Positions 51,271 through 60,017 of a stretch of 64,000 nucleotides of DNA are shown here, piece by piece. The position numbers and the translations under genes are program-made. Each line of letters begins with the position of its first letter. Within the stretch, counting starts at the first letter, position 1. The notes under the pieces are model-generated. The model was not told where the DNA came from. It worked only from the letters and a program-made list of their open reading frames with translations, and did not search any database. Source of the stretch: Deinococcus arcticus (lineage in GTDB: Bacteria; Deinococcota; Deinococci; Deinococcales; Deinococcaceae). Where the stretch lies: positions 1-64,000 of the forward strand of contig NZ_PYSV01000011.1 of the NCBI RefSeq assembly GCF_003028415.1, read 5' to 3'.

Positions 51271-52083
51271 TTATTCTTCCCAGGTGAAGTTCCAGACTGC
51301 CCAGCTCGACCCACCGTAGGACCGCACCGCCGAGGCGAAGGTCCTGGCCCAGTTGTTGCACGAACCGCGCACGATCCAGGCCTTGCCAGCGCAGATGTCC
51401 AGCATGTTGCTGAGAAACAGGTCGTCTACCTCGCGGCGCAGCGAAACGTGGTCCACCTGATCGCGCTGGCCGCTGGCCACCTGCGCCTCGTTGGCCAGGC
51501 GGGGAATGTTGCGGTAGGCGAAGTCGTGCAGGCGGCAGGCCGGGCCAAAGGTCTGGCTGTACAGCGCGGTCATGCCCAGGGTCAGGATGTTGGTCAGCGT
51601 GGTGGTGGAGCACCCGTCCTGGCTCCAGTTCAGGCCCGCGTGGGGCGTGGCCTGGGCCTGCACCGCCGCCCAGTCGGTGGGGGTCTGGTCTACCAGGGCC
51701 TTTTGCGCGGGGTAGTGCTGGGCGCGCGCCTGGTCCAGCGCGCTGGCGCTGCCCCGGGTCAGGTTCACGGCAAAGGCGGCCCGCGCGTCAATGGTGGCCA
51801 CCTGCGCCAGGGTCCAGTAGCGGTAGAACGAGGTGCCCCCGCCGCCCGGATCCACCGGGCACTCAATGGCGAAGGGATCGCAGCTGGGGTCCTCGGGAAC
51901 GATGAACTGCGGCTGTACGGTGGGCGCCCTTGGTGCTGCGGAGGTGGGTGCCGGGGCAGCGGTCTCTGGGGGCGCCGCGCCCCCGCAGGCAGCCAGGCTC
52001 AGCGCCAGCGTGAGGGCGCCAGCGGCGCGGCGAAGGGGTGCGGTCTGCGCCGCAAGGCGGGGAAAGAACAGCAGGTCGGCCAT
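51271..52083 (-). CDS. Phospholipase A2-like secreted lipoprotein
   Basis: A 270-residue exported protein. The N-terminal signal (RRAAGALTLALSLAAC) has lipobox LAAC. The C-terminal half carries the prokaryotic phospholipase A2 pattern: NWSQDGCS (calcium loop), then ACRLHDFAYRN, where His-Asp would be the catalytic pair, plus later cysteines that could form disulfides. Such enzymes release fatty acids from phospholipids, but the activity here is inferred. It belongs to the cluster of exported proteins around the MalT/SARP-like regulator. Confidence 0.75.
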   Translation of the reverse strand: MADLLFFPRLAAQTAPLRRAAGALTLALSLAACGGAAPPETAAPAPTSAAPRAPTVQPQFIVPEDPSCDPFAIECPVDPGGGGTSFYRYWTLAQVATIDARAAFAVNLTRGSASALDQARAQHYPAQKALVDQTPTDWAAVQAQATPHAGLNWSQDGCSTTTLTNILTLGMTALYSQTFGPACRLHDFAYRNIPRLANEAQVASGQRDQVDHVSLRREVDDLFLSNMLDICAGKAWIVRGSCNNWARTFASAVRSYGGSSWAVWNFTWEE

Positions 52084-52247
52084 GGGTCTCCGGTGCGGGC
52101 CGCGTGAACTTCGCTGCCGCGAGTCGGCCCGCAGACAGGGGCAGTGTGGCCCGCCGCCCGGGAACGTCCAGGGAACGCCCCCCGGGGTAAACCTTCCTTT
52201 ATTCCCCTCTTGTGTGGGCGCCGGGGCCCGGCGCGCAAGCTGGGCCC

Positions 52248-52436
52248 ATGACCGACTCCAAGACCAGCTACGACCCCGCCAACCAGACCCCCGCCGAGGG
52301 CGGCTCGCCGCAGGGCCAGGGTGAAAGCCAGGGGCAGGCGCCCAACGTGGACCCCGCCGCCAAGTCTGGCCCCGCCGAGGGTGGCCGCGAAGAGATTGAG
52401 GACAGCGAGGCCCCCGAAGCCGCCGGCCGCTCCTGA
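52248..52436 (+). CDS. Small disordered hydrophilic protein
   Basis: A 62-residue protein made almost only of Gly, Gln, Glu, Ser, Pro and Ala (SQGQAPNVDPAAKSGPAEGG), with no Trp, Phe or Cys, so it is expected to be unstructured. It ends 4 bases before nth. The composition recalls desiccation-related hydrophilins; that is inference. No clear ribosome site was seen. Confidence 0.45.
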   Translation: MTDSKTSYDPANQTPAEGGSPQGQGESQGQAPNVDPAAKSGPAEGGREEIEDSEAPEAAGRS

Positions 52437-52440
52437 GGCC

Positions 52441-53166
52441 ATGACGCCCGAGCCCACCCTGAATGCGGCCCGCCCGGAGAACGAGCGGGCCGAACTGCTG
52501 GTCTGGATGAAAGAGCAGGTGCGGGAAGCCTACGGTGAGAAGCCACTTTCTCCACGCCGGGACCCCCTGCACGAACTGATCAGCACCATCCTCTCGCAGC
52601 GCACGAACTGGCGCGACGAGGACGCCGCCTACCAGGAACTGCGCACCCTGGGCGACTGGGACGCCATTATTGCCGCTCCCACCGAGCAGGTGGCCCACGC
52701 CATTCGCCGCAGCAACTACCCCGAGAGCAAGGCGCCGCGCATTCAGCAGACCCTGGTGGCCATCCGCGATTCACCGGGCGGCTACAACCTGGATTTTCTG
52801 AGGGAGCTGCCGGTGAAAGACGCCCTGAGCTGGCTGACCGACCTGCCTGGGGTGGGGGTCAAGACCGCCAGTCTGGTGCTGCTGTTCAATTACGCGCGCC
52901 CGGTGTTTCCGGTGGACACCCATGTGCACCGCGTCACCACCCGGGTGGGGGCGATTCCCAAGATGGGCGAGCAGGCGGCGCACAGGGCGCTGCTGAAGCT
53001 GCTGCCACCGGACCCGCCCTTTCTGTACGAGCTGCACATCAACCTGCTCACGCATGGGCAGCGGGTGTGTTCGTGGCATCACCCGAAATGCAGGGTGTGT
53101 GTGCTGCGGGCGCGGTGTGATGCGTTTGCGGTATTTGGGGAACGGGTGCCGAGTTGGAAGGGGTAA
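52441..53166 (+). CDS. nth: Endonuclease III (DNA glycosylase/AP lyase)
   Basis: A 241-residue base-excision-repair enzyme removing oxidised pyrimidines. The HhH motif LPGVGVKTAS provides the catalytic lysine, VDTHVHRV the aspartate, and CSWHHPKCRVCVLRARC the C-x6-C-x2-C-x5-C 4Fe-4S cluster. ILSQRTNWRDEDAAY replaces the common LSQTSD text, a known subgroup variation. Deinococcus often has several Nth paralogues. Confidence 0.93.
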   Translation: MTPEPTLNAARPENERAELLVWMKEQVREAYGEKPLSPRRDPLHELISTILSQRTNWRDEDAAYQELRTLGDWDAIIAAPTEQVAHAIRRSNYPESKAPRIQQTLVAIRDSPGGYNLDFLRELPVKDALSWLTDLPGVGVKTASLVLLFNYARPVFPVDTHVHRVTTRVGAIPKMGEQAAHRALLKLLPPDPPFLYELHINLLTHGQRVCSWHHPKCRVCVLRARCDAFAVFGERVPSWKG

Positions 53167-53424
53167 GGCGGGGGCGTTTGCTACGGGAGCCCCACCCCCC
53201 AGCCCCGGAGGGGCAGGGGGAGCAGACGTTCGCACTGGGCAAGAGTTTTTACTGACGTTGGCGGACTTGCCCTCTCCGGTCATGTGTCCGGCTCCGACGC
53301 CATCTTCCGCCCCACCGCAATGGCCCGCGCGCTGCGCGCACGACGGCCTCGTCTGGACCCGGGCGGTAAGGGGGCTCGCGGTCTTGGTGCCAACCAGAAG
53401 GTTCTCCTTTTCAAAAGTCCAGAG

Positions 53425-53466
53425 AAAAAAGCCGAGGGCATGGAAGCCACTCGCCCTCTTCTTTTC
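53425..53466. terminator. Bidirectional terminator between nth and the LURP-one-like gene
   Basis: GAGGGC (53434-53439) and GCCCTC (53453-53458) form a stem with a 13-base loop, bounded by AAAAAA on the left and TTCTTTT on the right, so both convergent genes have a T tail. The rest of the 330-bp gap holds no supported gene. Confidence 0.6.
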
Positions 53467-53498
53467 CCACAACCGACAACCCACTCCCCACAACCGCC

Positions 53499-54113
53499 TT
53501 ACCCCCTTTCCCGCTCGCGCAGCACCAGCTGCACCAGACCCAGCAGCACCAGTTCGCTGTCCCCGGTGTCGTCGGGGCGCAGGGTGTCCACAGTGAAGCG
53601 GCGCGAGAACAGGCTGCGTTTCTTGTGCACGCGGTAGCGGGGCTGCCCAGCGGCGTCTGAGACGGTGTAGGTGGGGTTCACCAGATAGTCAAAGCCCATG
53701 GCAATCAGGTCACCAATCAGGGGAATCGCTCCAATCAGGCCCTCCAGCACGTTCAGCCAGGGGTGATCATCGCGAATGGTAAAGCGCAGGTCGCCTTCCG
53801 GGCCCAGCAGTTCGTATACGGCGCCCCACAGGGTCCGCATGCCCTGGGCCTGCAGCGCGCCCACAGGTGTGCCGTCCACGCGGCGAATCAGGCGCCGGGC
53901 CTTCCAGTCCAGGGCGCCGGCCAGAAAGCCCTCGGCGCGGATGCCGTGGGTCTGCTGGGTGCGGGCCTCATCGGCGTACACGCGCACCTCGTCGCGCACG
54001 CTGAAGGTCTTTTCCTTGACCACTGCTGCCAGCGCGCCCGAGGCGTCGGTCACCCGCAGTTCGGTCAGCAGACTGAATTTGAAGGTCAGGGTCAGGGGAA
54101 ACTGAAGGCTCAC
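53499..54113 (-). CDS. LURP-one-related / scramblase-like protein
   Basis: A 204-residue protein with the beta-barrel pattern of LURP-one and phospholipid-scramblase folds: FPLTLTFKFSLLTELRVTDASG at the start, repeated RV.D..G.P strands, and a hydrophobic central helix (IGAIPLIGDLIAMGFDYLV). Bacterial members have no settled role. GTG 54113 is chosen because the gene then starts just after the fmt stop; a TACCCT box lies 5 bases before it. Confidence 0.6.
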   Translation of the reverse strand: MSLQFPLTLTFKFSLLTELRVTDASGALAAVVKEKTFSVRDEVRVYADEARTQQTHGIRAEGFLAGALDWKARRLIRRVDGTPVGALQAQGMRTLWGAVYELLGPEGDLRFTIRDDHPWLNVLEGLIGAIPLIGDLIAMGFDYLVNPTYTVSDAAGQPRYRVHKKRSLFSRRFTVDTLRPDDTGDSELVLLGLVQLVLRERERG

Positions 54114-54129
54114 GCCCCAGGGTACGGGG

Positions 54130-55079
54130 TCAGGGCCCAGCCGGTTGCCACAGGTCAAAGCGGGTGCCGGGCCGCACCCCGGCCGCCTGGGCCCACAGCG
54201 CGGCAGGCTGGGCCTTGCGGGCCTCGGGCTGCACGGTGGCCACGGTCACGGCACCCTCGCCGCAGGCCACGGTCAGGCCGCCTTCATCCACGCGCAGCAC
54301 CTCGCCGGGCTGGCCCTGGCCGCCTTCCTGGACCCGCAGCCCCCCCAGCTTCAGGCGCGCGCCGCCCAGAAAGGCGGTGGTCTGCGGCCACGCCGCCACG
54401 CCCCGGAACCGGTTCACCACGGCTCCGGCGCTGTCGGCCCAGCGCACAAAGCCGTCTTCCTTGACCAGCATGGGCGCGTGGGTGGCCTGTGCGTGGTCCT
54501 GCGGGACAGGGGAGAGGCGCCCCAGTTCGGCCAGGGCCTGCACGATCAGGCGCGCGGCCTGGGTGCTCAGGGCGTCCGCCAGTTCTGCGCTCGTCCAGTG
54601 CGGGGCGATGGGCAGCGCCTCCTGCAGCAGGACGGGGCCGGTGTCCATGCCCTCGTCGGTCTGCATGATGGTCGTGCCGGTGACGGTCTCGCCGCGAATC
54701 AGGGCCCACTGAATGGGTGCCGCGCCCCGGTAGGCGGGCAGCAGGCTGGTGTGGGTGTTCAGAAACCCGAAGCGGGGCACGGCCAGCAGGGAGCCCGGCA
54801 GCAGCTTGCCGTAAGCGCAGGTGACCGCCACATCTGCCCCCGAGTCCCGCAGCTGCGTTTCAAAGGCCGCGTTGTTCCGCAGTTTCCGGGGCTGGGCCAG
54901 TGGCAGCTCCAGCCCGGCGGCGTGGGCGGCCACCGGGGGCGGGGTGAGCTTCAGGCCCCGGCCCACGGGCTTGTCGGGCTGGGCCACCACCAGCACCACC
55001 TCGAACTGGGCGCGGATGGCCTCCAGCACCGGCAGCGCAAAGGCGGGCGAGCCGAAAAAGGCCACGCGGGGCCGGAGGC

Positions 55080-55083
<4 letters not shown>
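54130..55083 (-). CDS. fmt: Methionyl-tRNA formyltransferase
   Basis: A 317-residue enzyme that formylates initiator Met-tRNA. VAFFGSPAFALPVLEAI begins it; LNTHTSLLPAYRGAAPIQWAL and DEGMDTGPVLLQ hold the catalytic Asn, His and Asp. The start is TTG 55083, which overlaps the def stop (TTGA). Formylation and deformylation are thus co-expressed. Confidence 0.94.
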
Positions 55084-55727
<644 letters not shown>

Positions 55728-56202
55728 AATGCTCTGTTTTACCAGACGCCGCCACCGGAAAAAGAGGCCGCAGAGGCCAGACGAGGGGCGCCCAGGGGGC
55801 AGGAAACAGTGAAGTGGCCCTCACACCCGCCGGTCCTGGCAGGCCTGCCGGCTGAACTCTGAACTCTCCCCACACGAACCCTGATACGGACGCTCATGGA
55901 AGCATGACGGCCTGGCGGCCACCCAGTCCATGCTGACGCTGGATGACCTGATCGCCGCCCCGGTTGCCCCTGCACGCGCTGATCGCCTTTCCTGTCGCCA
56001 CCGCCGCCGAATGGGCGGGCGCCGAGGCTGGGTTCTGGACCGCTGCTGCGCAGAACCCCGGTCCGGCAAGGCGTGGCTGGGCCGCGTGCGCTTTGAGGCG
56101 GAGAACCTGTCTGGCAGGCAGCAGGCTTCGGTGCCGCCGTCCCCCTGGACCCCGACGACCGGAGTAGTTCGGCTCAGCTGCGCGTGGCCGAACAGTTAAG
56201 TA
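55728..56202. other. Intergenic region with possible decayed coding sequence
   Basis: Between 55931 and 56200 three frames each carry protein-like pieces (MLTLDDLIAAPVAP; then LHALIAFPVATAAEWAG; then GFGAAVPLDPDDRSSSAQLRV) that could join only through frameshifts. This looks like the remains of a gene of unknown type. The rest holds nothing I can name. Confidence 0.35.
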
Positions 56203-56322
56203 GCTCGCTGTTGATCTTTAGATCAACTGAGCGGAGCGAGTCTCGAAAAAAGTATGTTGCACCGGGAGTGGAGACTTTGCGGTGCTCTCCTGCAAAGTCG
56301 TAACGTGAGGTGCAACGTACTT
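56203..56322. repeat. Structured intergenic repeat, copy A
   Basis: It begins GCTCGCTGTTGA..TAGATCA, shared with copy B (27 of 32 positions). It then holds nested inverted repeats: AAGTATGTTGCACC/GGTGCAACGTACTT (56250-56263, 56309-56322; one mismatch) around GACTTTGC/GCAAAGTC (56273-56280, 56292-56299; perfect). It should fold strongly as RNA or cruciform DNA. Copies A and B flank the 64-residue gene at 56511. Confidence 0.6.
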
Positions 56323-56510
56323 AGAGGTGGCTGGGCAGCAGCGGTGGCCAGGCCGGCGCAGGGCTGCGCACAGGTGGGGGCCCCTGGCACCCGTTTCCGC
56401 TGCGTGGCGGGCTGTGTAGAGGGGTGTCAGAGTTCAGAGAGAAGGGATGTGAATAATGTTGGTTACTTAAAAAGACCTTCATGTTCGCATGCGGGGCCGG
56501 GGGAGTACGT

Positions 56511-56705
56511 ATGGATGGCTCGGGCAAGTCTCTGACCGCTGTTTCTTTTACCCACCAGGATCTGATTCAGGATGAGCACGGCGGCTGGTTTCACCTGCCC
56601 ACCCTGCGCGCGCTGCACGCAGCCGGGCGCTTGGCACCCGACAGTGCGGGCTACGTTCTGCTGCTGCACGACGCGGCGCTGAACCGGCCACGCCTGATTT
56701 CCTGA
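56511..56705 (+). CDS. Small hypothetical protein
   Basis: A 64-residue soluble protein (TAVSFTHQDLIQDEHGGWFHLPTLR..., ending NRPRLIS). GGGGGAG five bases before ATG 56511 decides the start. No family is recognised. Structured repeats lie on both sides, and the 5' flank (56323-56510) holds no other gene. Confidence 0.5.
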   Translation: MDGSGKSLTAVSFTHQDLIQDEHGGWFHLPTLRALHAAGRLAPDSAGYVLLLHDAALNRPRLIS

Positions 56706-56718
56706 GCCTCTTACAGTC

Positions 56719-56808
56719 GCTCGCTGTTGAGCTGTAGATCAGGCGAGCGGTGAAAACGATGCGCCGTACCGGGAATGGCAGCCTTTCGGCACTCTTCTGA
56801 ACCGGTAC
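56719..56808. repeat. Structured intergenic repeat, copy B
   Basis: It shares the 32-base head with copy A and a second block (ACCGGGAATGG...CTCTTCTG against ACCGGGAGTGG...CTCTCCTG). CGCTCGC/GCGAGCG and GTACCGG/CCGGTAC (56766-56772, 56802-56808) are its inverted arms. It lies 13 bases after the small gene. Confidence 0.55.
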
Positions 56809-56915
56809 AAGGGGAGCGGCGAAACCCTTGGCCCTGGGGCCGCCCGGACCGCTGCGCCTGTTCCCCCAGCGGTTCGGTGGAGGCCGCCGGGCCCCGCCAT
56901 GCTCTAGCCTGCGGC

Positions 56916-57707
56916 ATGGACGACTCTCCGCGAATTCCAGGCCGCCAGACCGTGCTGGTGGCCAACGACGACGGCATTTTCAGCCCCGGCATCAAGGCCC
57001 TGGGCCAGGCCATGGCCACCTTTGCCCACGTGATTGTAAGTGCGCCAGACGTGGAACAGAGCGCTGTGGGCCACGGCATCACCATTCGCCGCCCGCTGCG
57101 CTTCAAGCACACGGCCGCCGCTGGCTTTGGTGAGATCCCCGCCTACCGGGTGGACGGCACGCCCGCCGACTGCGTGGTGCTGGGCGCCCACCTGACCGGG
57201 CGGCCCGACCTGGTGGTCAGCGGCATCAATCTGGGTCCCAACCTGGGCGACGACCTGACCCATTCCGGCACCGTGGCGGCGGCCATTGAGGGCATGACCC
57301 TGGGCCTGCCCGCCATTGCCTTCAGCCAGCAGGCCACCCCCGGCGGCGAGTACGATTTCCAGGCCAGCGCCGCCTACGCCGCGCGGCTGGCCCAGGCGGT
57401 ACTGGCGCGGGGGCTGCCGCCACGCACGCTGCTGAACGTGAATTTTCCCCACGGCACCCCGCGCGGCGTGCGGGTCACGCGGGTGGGCGAACACCGCTGG
57501 GAAGACACCATCGTCACGCGCGCCGACCCCGAGGGCCGCGATTACCACTGGGTGGCGGGCACCAGCCGCGCCGCCGATGCCCACGACGAGACCACCGACT
57601 ACGGCGCGGTGCAGGCGGGGTACATCAGCGTGTCCCCGGTGCGCATTGACCTGACCGCGCGCGACCTGCTGGCCGAGGTGCAGGGGTATCTGCCGGACCT
57701 GAAGTGA
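56916..57707 (+). CDS. surE: 5'/3'-nucleotidase SurE
   Basis: A 263-residue metal-dependent nucleotidase. The signature VANDDGIFSPGI carries the metal-binding aspartates; SAPDVEQSAVGHGIT, GTPADCV and VSGINLGPNLGDD...SGTVAAA complete the site. TAGCCT lies 5 bases before the ATG, so translation is probably leaderless. It converges with the DUF1989 gene. Confidence 0.94.
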   Translation: MDDSPRIPGRQTVLVANDDGIFSPGIKALGQAMATFAHVIVSAPDVEQSAVGHGITIRRPLRFKHTAAAGFGEIPAYRVDGTPADCVVLGAHLTGRPDLVVSGINLGPNLGDDLTHSGTVAAAIEGMTLGLPAIAFSQQATPGGEYDFQASAAYAARLAQAVLARGLPPRTLLNVNFPHGTPRGVRVTRVGEHRWEDTIVTRADPEGRDYHWVAGTSRAADAHDETTDYGAVQAGYISVSPVRIDLTARDLLAEVQGYLPDLK

Positions 57708-57723
57708 GGTACAGGGATTGGCT

Positions 57724-58335
57724 TTACCCCCGGTCCTGGCCTCTGATGATCTGGTAGTCAATGGGCTTGAAGGTGCCGTTGTTGCTGCCCTCGGCCGAGC
57801 AGGCGGTCAGGCCCACCACAAGGTCCATCTCGGCGCGCAGTTCCAGGCGTTGCCCGGCGCGCGACAGGGGCGGGGCGATCACCACGCGCCCGCGCTCGTC
57901 CACGCGCACGTTCATGAAGATGTTCAGCGTGGTGGGAATCTGGTCCGGGGCAATGCCGTAGGGCGCGAAGGCCGCCACCAGATTGCCAAAGCAGCTGGGG
58001 TGCCCCTCGGCGGTGCCGGGCGGGTACAGGATCTCGAAGGTCTCGGTGGAGCACGGGGTCAACAGAAAGTCGTGCTGGCCCACATCGTCGCGCAGCAGGG
58101 TGAACATGGGGCGGCTGCGGTTGCTGTACAGCACATGCCCGGTGGTCAGGTAGATGGTTTCGTTGTAGTCAAAGGTGCGCCCTGAGGACAGCCATTCCTC
58201 GCGGCCCTCGGCGGCAAAGGCCATCAGGTCGGCCACCTGTTCGCCCTGTGGGTCAATGACCACCAGTACGTCGCCGCGCCGCAGTTCAAAACCGGCGCCA
58301 GTCTGGGGGGGAATACGCTGGGTGGAAACGGTCAT
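57724..58335 (-). CDS. DUF1989 (urea carboxylase-associated) family protein
   Basis: A 203-residue protein with the DUF1989 pattern: RRGDVLVVIDPQGEQVADLMAF, SRPMFTLLRDDVGQHDFLLTPC, PSCFGNLVAAFAPYGI and TLNIFMNV. Relatives accompany urea/guanidine-utilisation genes and may bind metal or small amines. It is 76 bases downstream of the GntA-like gene on the same strand, which suggests a shared pathway. Confidence 0.82.
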   Translation of the reverse strand: MTVSTQRIPPQTGAGFELRRGDVLVVIDPQGEQVADLMAFAAEGREEWLSSGRTFDYNETIYLTTGHVLYSNRSRPMFTLLRDDVGQHDFLLTPCSTETFEILYPPGTAEGHPSCFGNLVAAFAPYGIAPDQIPTTLNIFMNVRVDERGRVVIAPPLSRAGQRLELRAEMDLVVGLTACSAEGSNNGTFKPIDYQIIRGQDRG

Positions 58336-58411
58336 GGCCCTAGCCTATCCGGCTGCTCGCCCGTGACGGCGTGCGCGGCGACAGTCGGGGCTGCCTGGGT
58401 CACGGCGAAGC

Positions 58412-59215
58412 TCAACTGTGGCCGAACGGGCAGCGGCCCTTCGGTGCCTGGGCTTGCGGAGCCTGGGGAAAGGGCGCGGTCCAGTCGGCCTCCACGGCGC
58501 GGCCGGAATACTGCCGGGCCTCCGTGACCTCGCCGTGGTTGGCCAAGTTGGGGTTGAGGCTGCCCTGCAGTTTCAGTTCACGCGCGCGGATGGTCTCCTG
58601 CATTCGCCCGTAGCGGCCGGAATCGCGCAGCGCCTGAAACTGACGGTGGGCGTTGAACACCAGCGCCGGAAACGGCAGGGTGCGGGCCATGCGGCTGCTG
58701 CCTGGGTGCAGGCCAATGATGAAAAAGGCCCGCCCTGCAAACGAAAAGCCAAAACGGGGGTCACGCGGATCAGCGCTGACCTCGGGGCTGTAGGGCGCCG
58801 TGTCCAGGCGGTGCAGGGCGCGCAGCAGCGCCCACAGCTGGGCTTCAAACGCTTCCTCGGACTCCGGGGCCCCGCCGAAGGTGGCAATCATGCTGGTAAA
58901 GTCCGACCCCATGCGGTCCTGGTCAGTCACGAACCGCGCCAGATCCTGGGCCAGGGCGGCGGTGGTGGCCGCCTCGGTCAGGTCGCCGTAGCAGCCCAGT
59001 GCGTAGCAGCTGGTGTTCACTGAGGCGCGCGCCGCCACACAGGAAAAGCTGGGGGCCAGCACGGCCTCTCGCAGCGCCGTGTGCCGCGCCTGGACCTCTG
59101 GGGTGACGGGGCCGCCGGTGGGCTGGGGCTCGCCGCTGCAGATCAGGTGGTAGCTGCTGGCAAAAGGGGAAGAGGGGGGCCGCCGAACCGGCTGGCGGGA
59201 AAGAAGCTGGGTCAT
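58412..59215 (-). CDS. YqcI/YcgG (GntA-like) family protein
   Basis: A 267-residue protein of the YqcI/YcgG group. FSFAGRAFFIIGLHPGSSRMART and the C-terminal KGRCPFGHS are the family marks. A member, GntA, is a haem-dependent N-hydroxylase of a guanidine compound; whether this one hydroxylates is not known. It pairs with DUF1989, which also occurs near guanidine-type metabolism. Confidence 0.75.
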   Translation of the reverse strand: MTQLLSRQPVRRPPSSPFASSYHLICSGEPQPTGGPVTPEVQARHTALREAVLAPSFSCVAARASVNTSCYALGCYGDLTEAATTAALAQDLARFVTDQDRMGSDFTSMIATFGGAPESEEAFEAQLWALLRALHRLDTAPYSPEVSADPRDPRFGFSFAGRAFFIIGLHPGSSRMARTLPFPALVFNAHRQFQALRDSGRYGRMQETIRARELKLQGSLNPNLANHGEVTEARQYSGRAVEADWTAPFPQAPQAQAPKGRCPFGHS

Positions 59216-59600
59216 GGGGGTGGCCTCCTGGGGCAGTCACAGGGCGCGCCGTGCGCCGTCAGGAGGTCACCCTAGGGAGGCCGGGGGCGGCCATCAGGAA
59301 GAAATACCCGAATCTGGGCGACGTCTAAATGCCCGGCCAAGTCTGCCTCAAGCGCTGCTCTGGACCGCCAGGGGTGGCGCTGAGGAAGCTGAGAAGTTGG
59401 GCAAGGCCGAAGGCGGGGTGCGCTGCGCCGGCTAGGGCAGGCCGCGCTGGCAACGGTCGCTCAGGATATCGGCCTGTGCCCCCAGGCGTTCCTGCGCCTG
59501 ATCGGAGGTGCCCGGGGCCACGGGGGCCTGCCCGATCTGGCCAGGGCCCACCAGCACGAAGTGTGCTGCCAGAGCAGCCTGGAAGGGCGCAGGGGTGCTG
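59216..59600. other. Intergenic stretch without recognised gene
   Basis: No reading frame here has a credible start or recognisable content. It separates the GntA-like gene from the dispersed repeat copy 2. Confidence 0.4.
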
Positions 59601-59701
59601 TTCCATCGCCAGAGTCCCGTCTTTTCTCTCATTCGCTCTGCTGGGCAGCTCTACGGGTCCACCCACTCCCCCTCGCCCTCGGCTCGCCGGAGTCCCGTAT
59701 A
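59601..59701. repeat. Dispersed intergenic repeat, copy 2
   Basis: 59601-59642 matches the copy at 13894-13935 (35 of 42). GGAGTCCCGTATA at 59689-59701 is the exact inverse of the 13-mer at 13841. AGTCCCGT appears twice here, in direct orientation (59613, 59691). Its right end supplies the TATAAG -10 box of the next small gene. Confidence 0.6.
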
Positions 59702-59711
59702 AGCTGCTGGC

Positions 59712-59867
59712 ATGAGGTCCTTTTTTCGGGCGTATACCGAGCTGGTGGCTCAGCACCCACACCTGTCGCGCCTGCTGCTGCCCCTGCTGGTGATCGGGGC
59801 GGCCAGTGCCATTTTCCTGGCTGGACGGGCTGCCGGTGAGTTTCTGTATTTCGTCACCCACCCCTGA
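59712..59867 (+). CDS. 51-residue membrane protein
   Basis: A short frame, MRSFFRAYTELVAQHPHLSR then a hydrophobic LLLPLLVIGAASAIFLAG helix and a short tail. TATAAG lies 8 bases before the ATG, a probable leaderless start, and that box comes from the repeat. Small single-span proteins of this kind are hard to prove by eye. Confidence 0.4.
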   Translation: MRSFFRAYTELVAQHPHLSRLLLPLLVIGAASAIFLAGRAAGEFLYFVTHP

Positions 59868-60017
59868 GCCACAGGTCGAATTTTCGGGTGAGGCAAGGAG
59901 TGGGCGCCGGTCTACACGACCTGCGCCAGCTATGCAGAGGCGGCCGGGTCCGGGGTGCCGCCGAACGCCACGCGGCCCAGCAGAGCCGTCAGGAGGAGCG
60001 TTCCGTCAGGCTTGGCC

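Noticed and set aside
53167..53498. Small genes in the nth downstream gap
   Set aside because: Open frames exist on the plus strand, but they lack starts with ribosome sites and run through the terminator hairpin.
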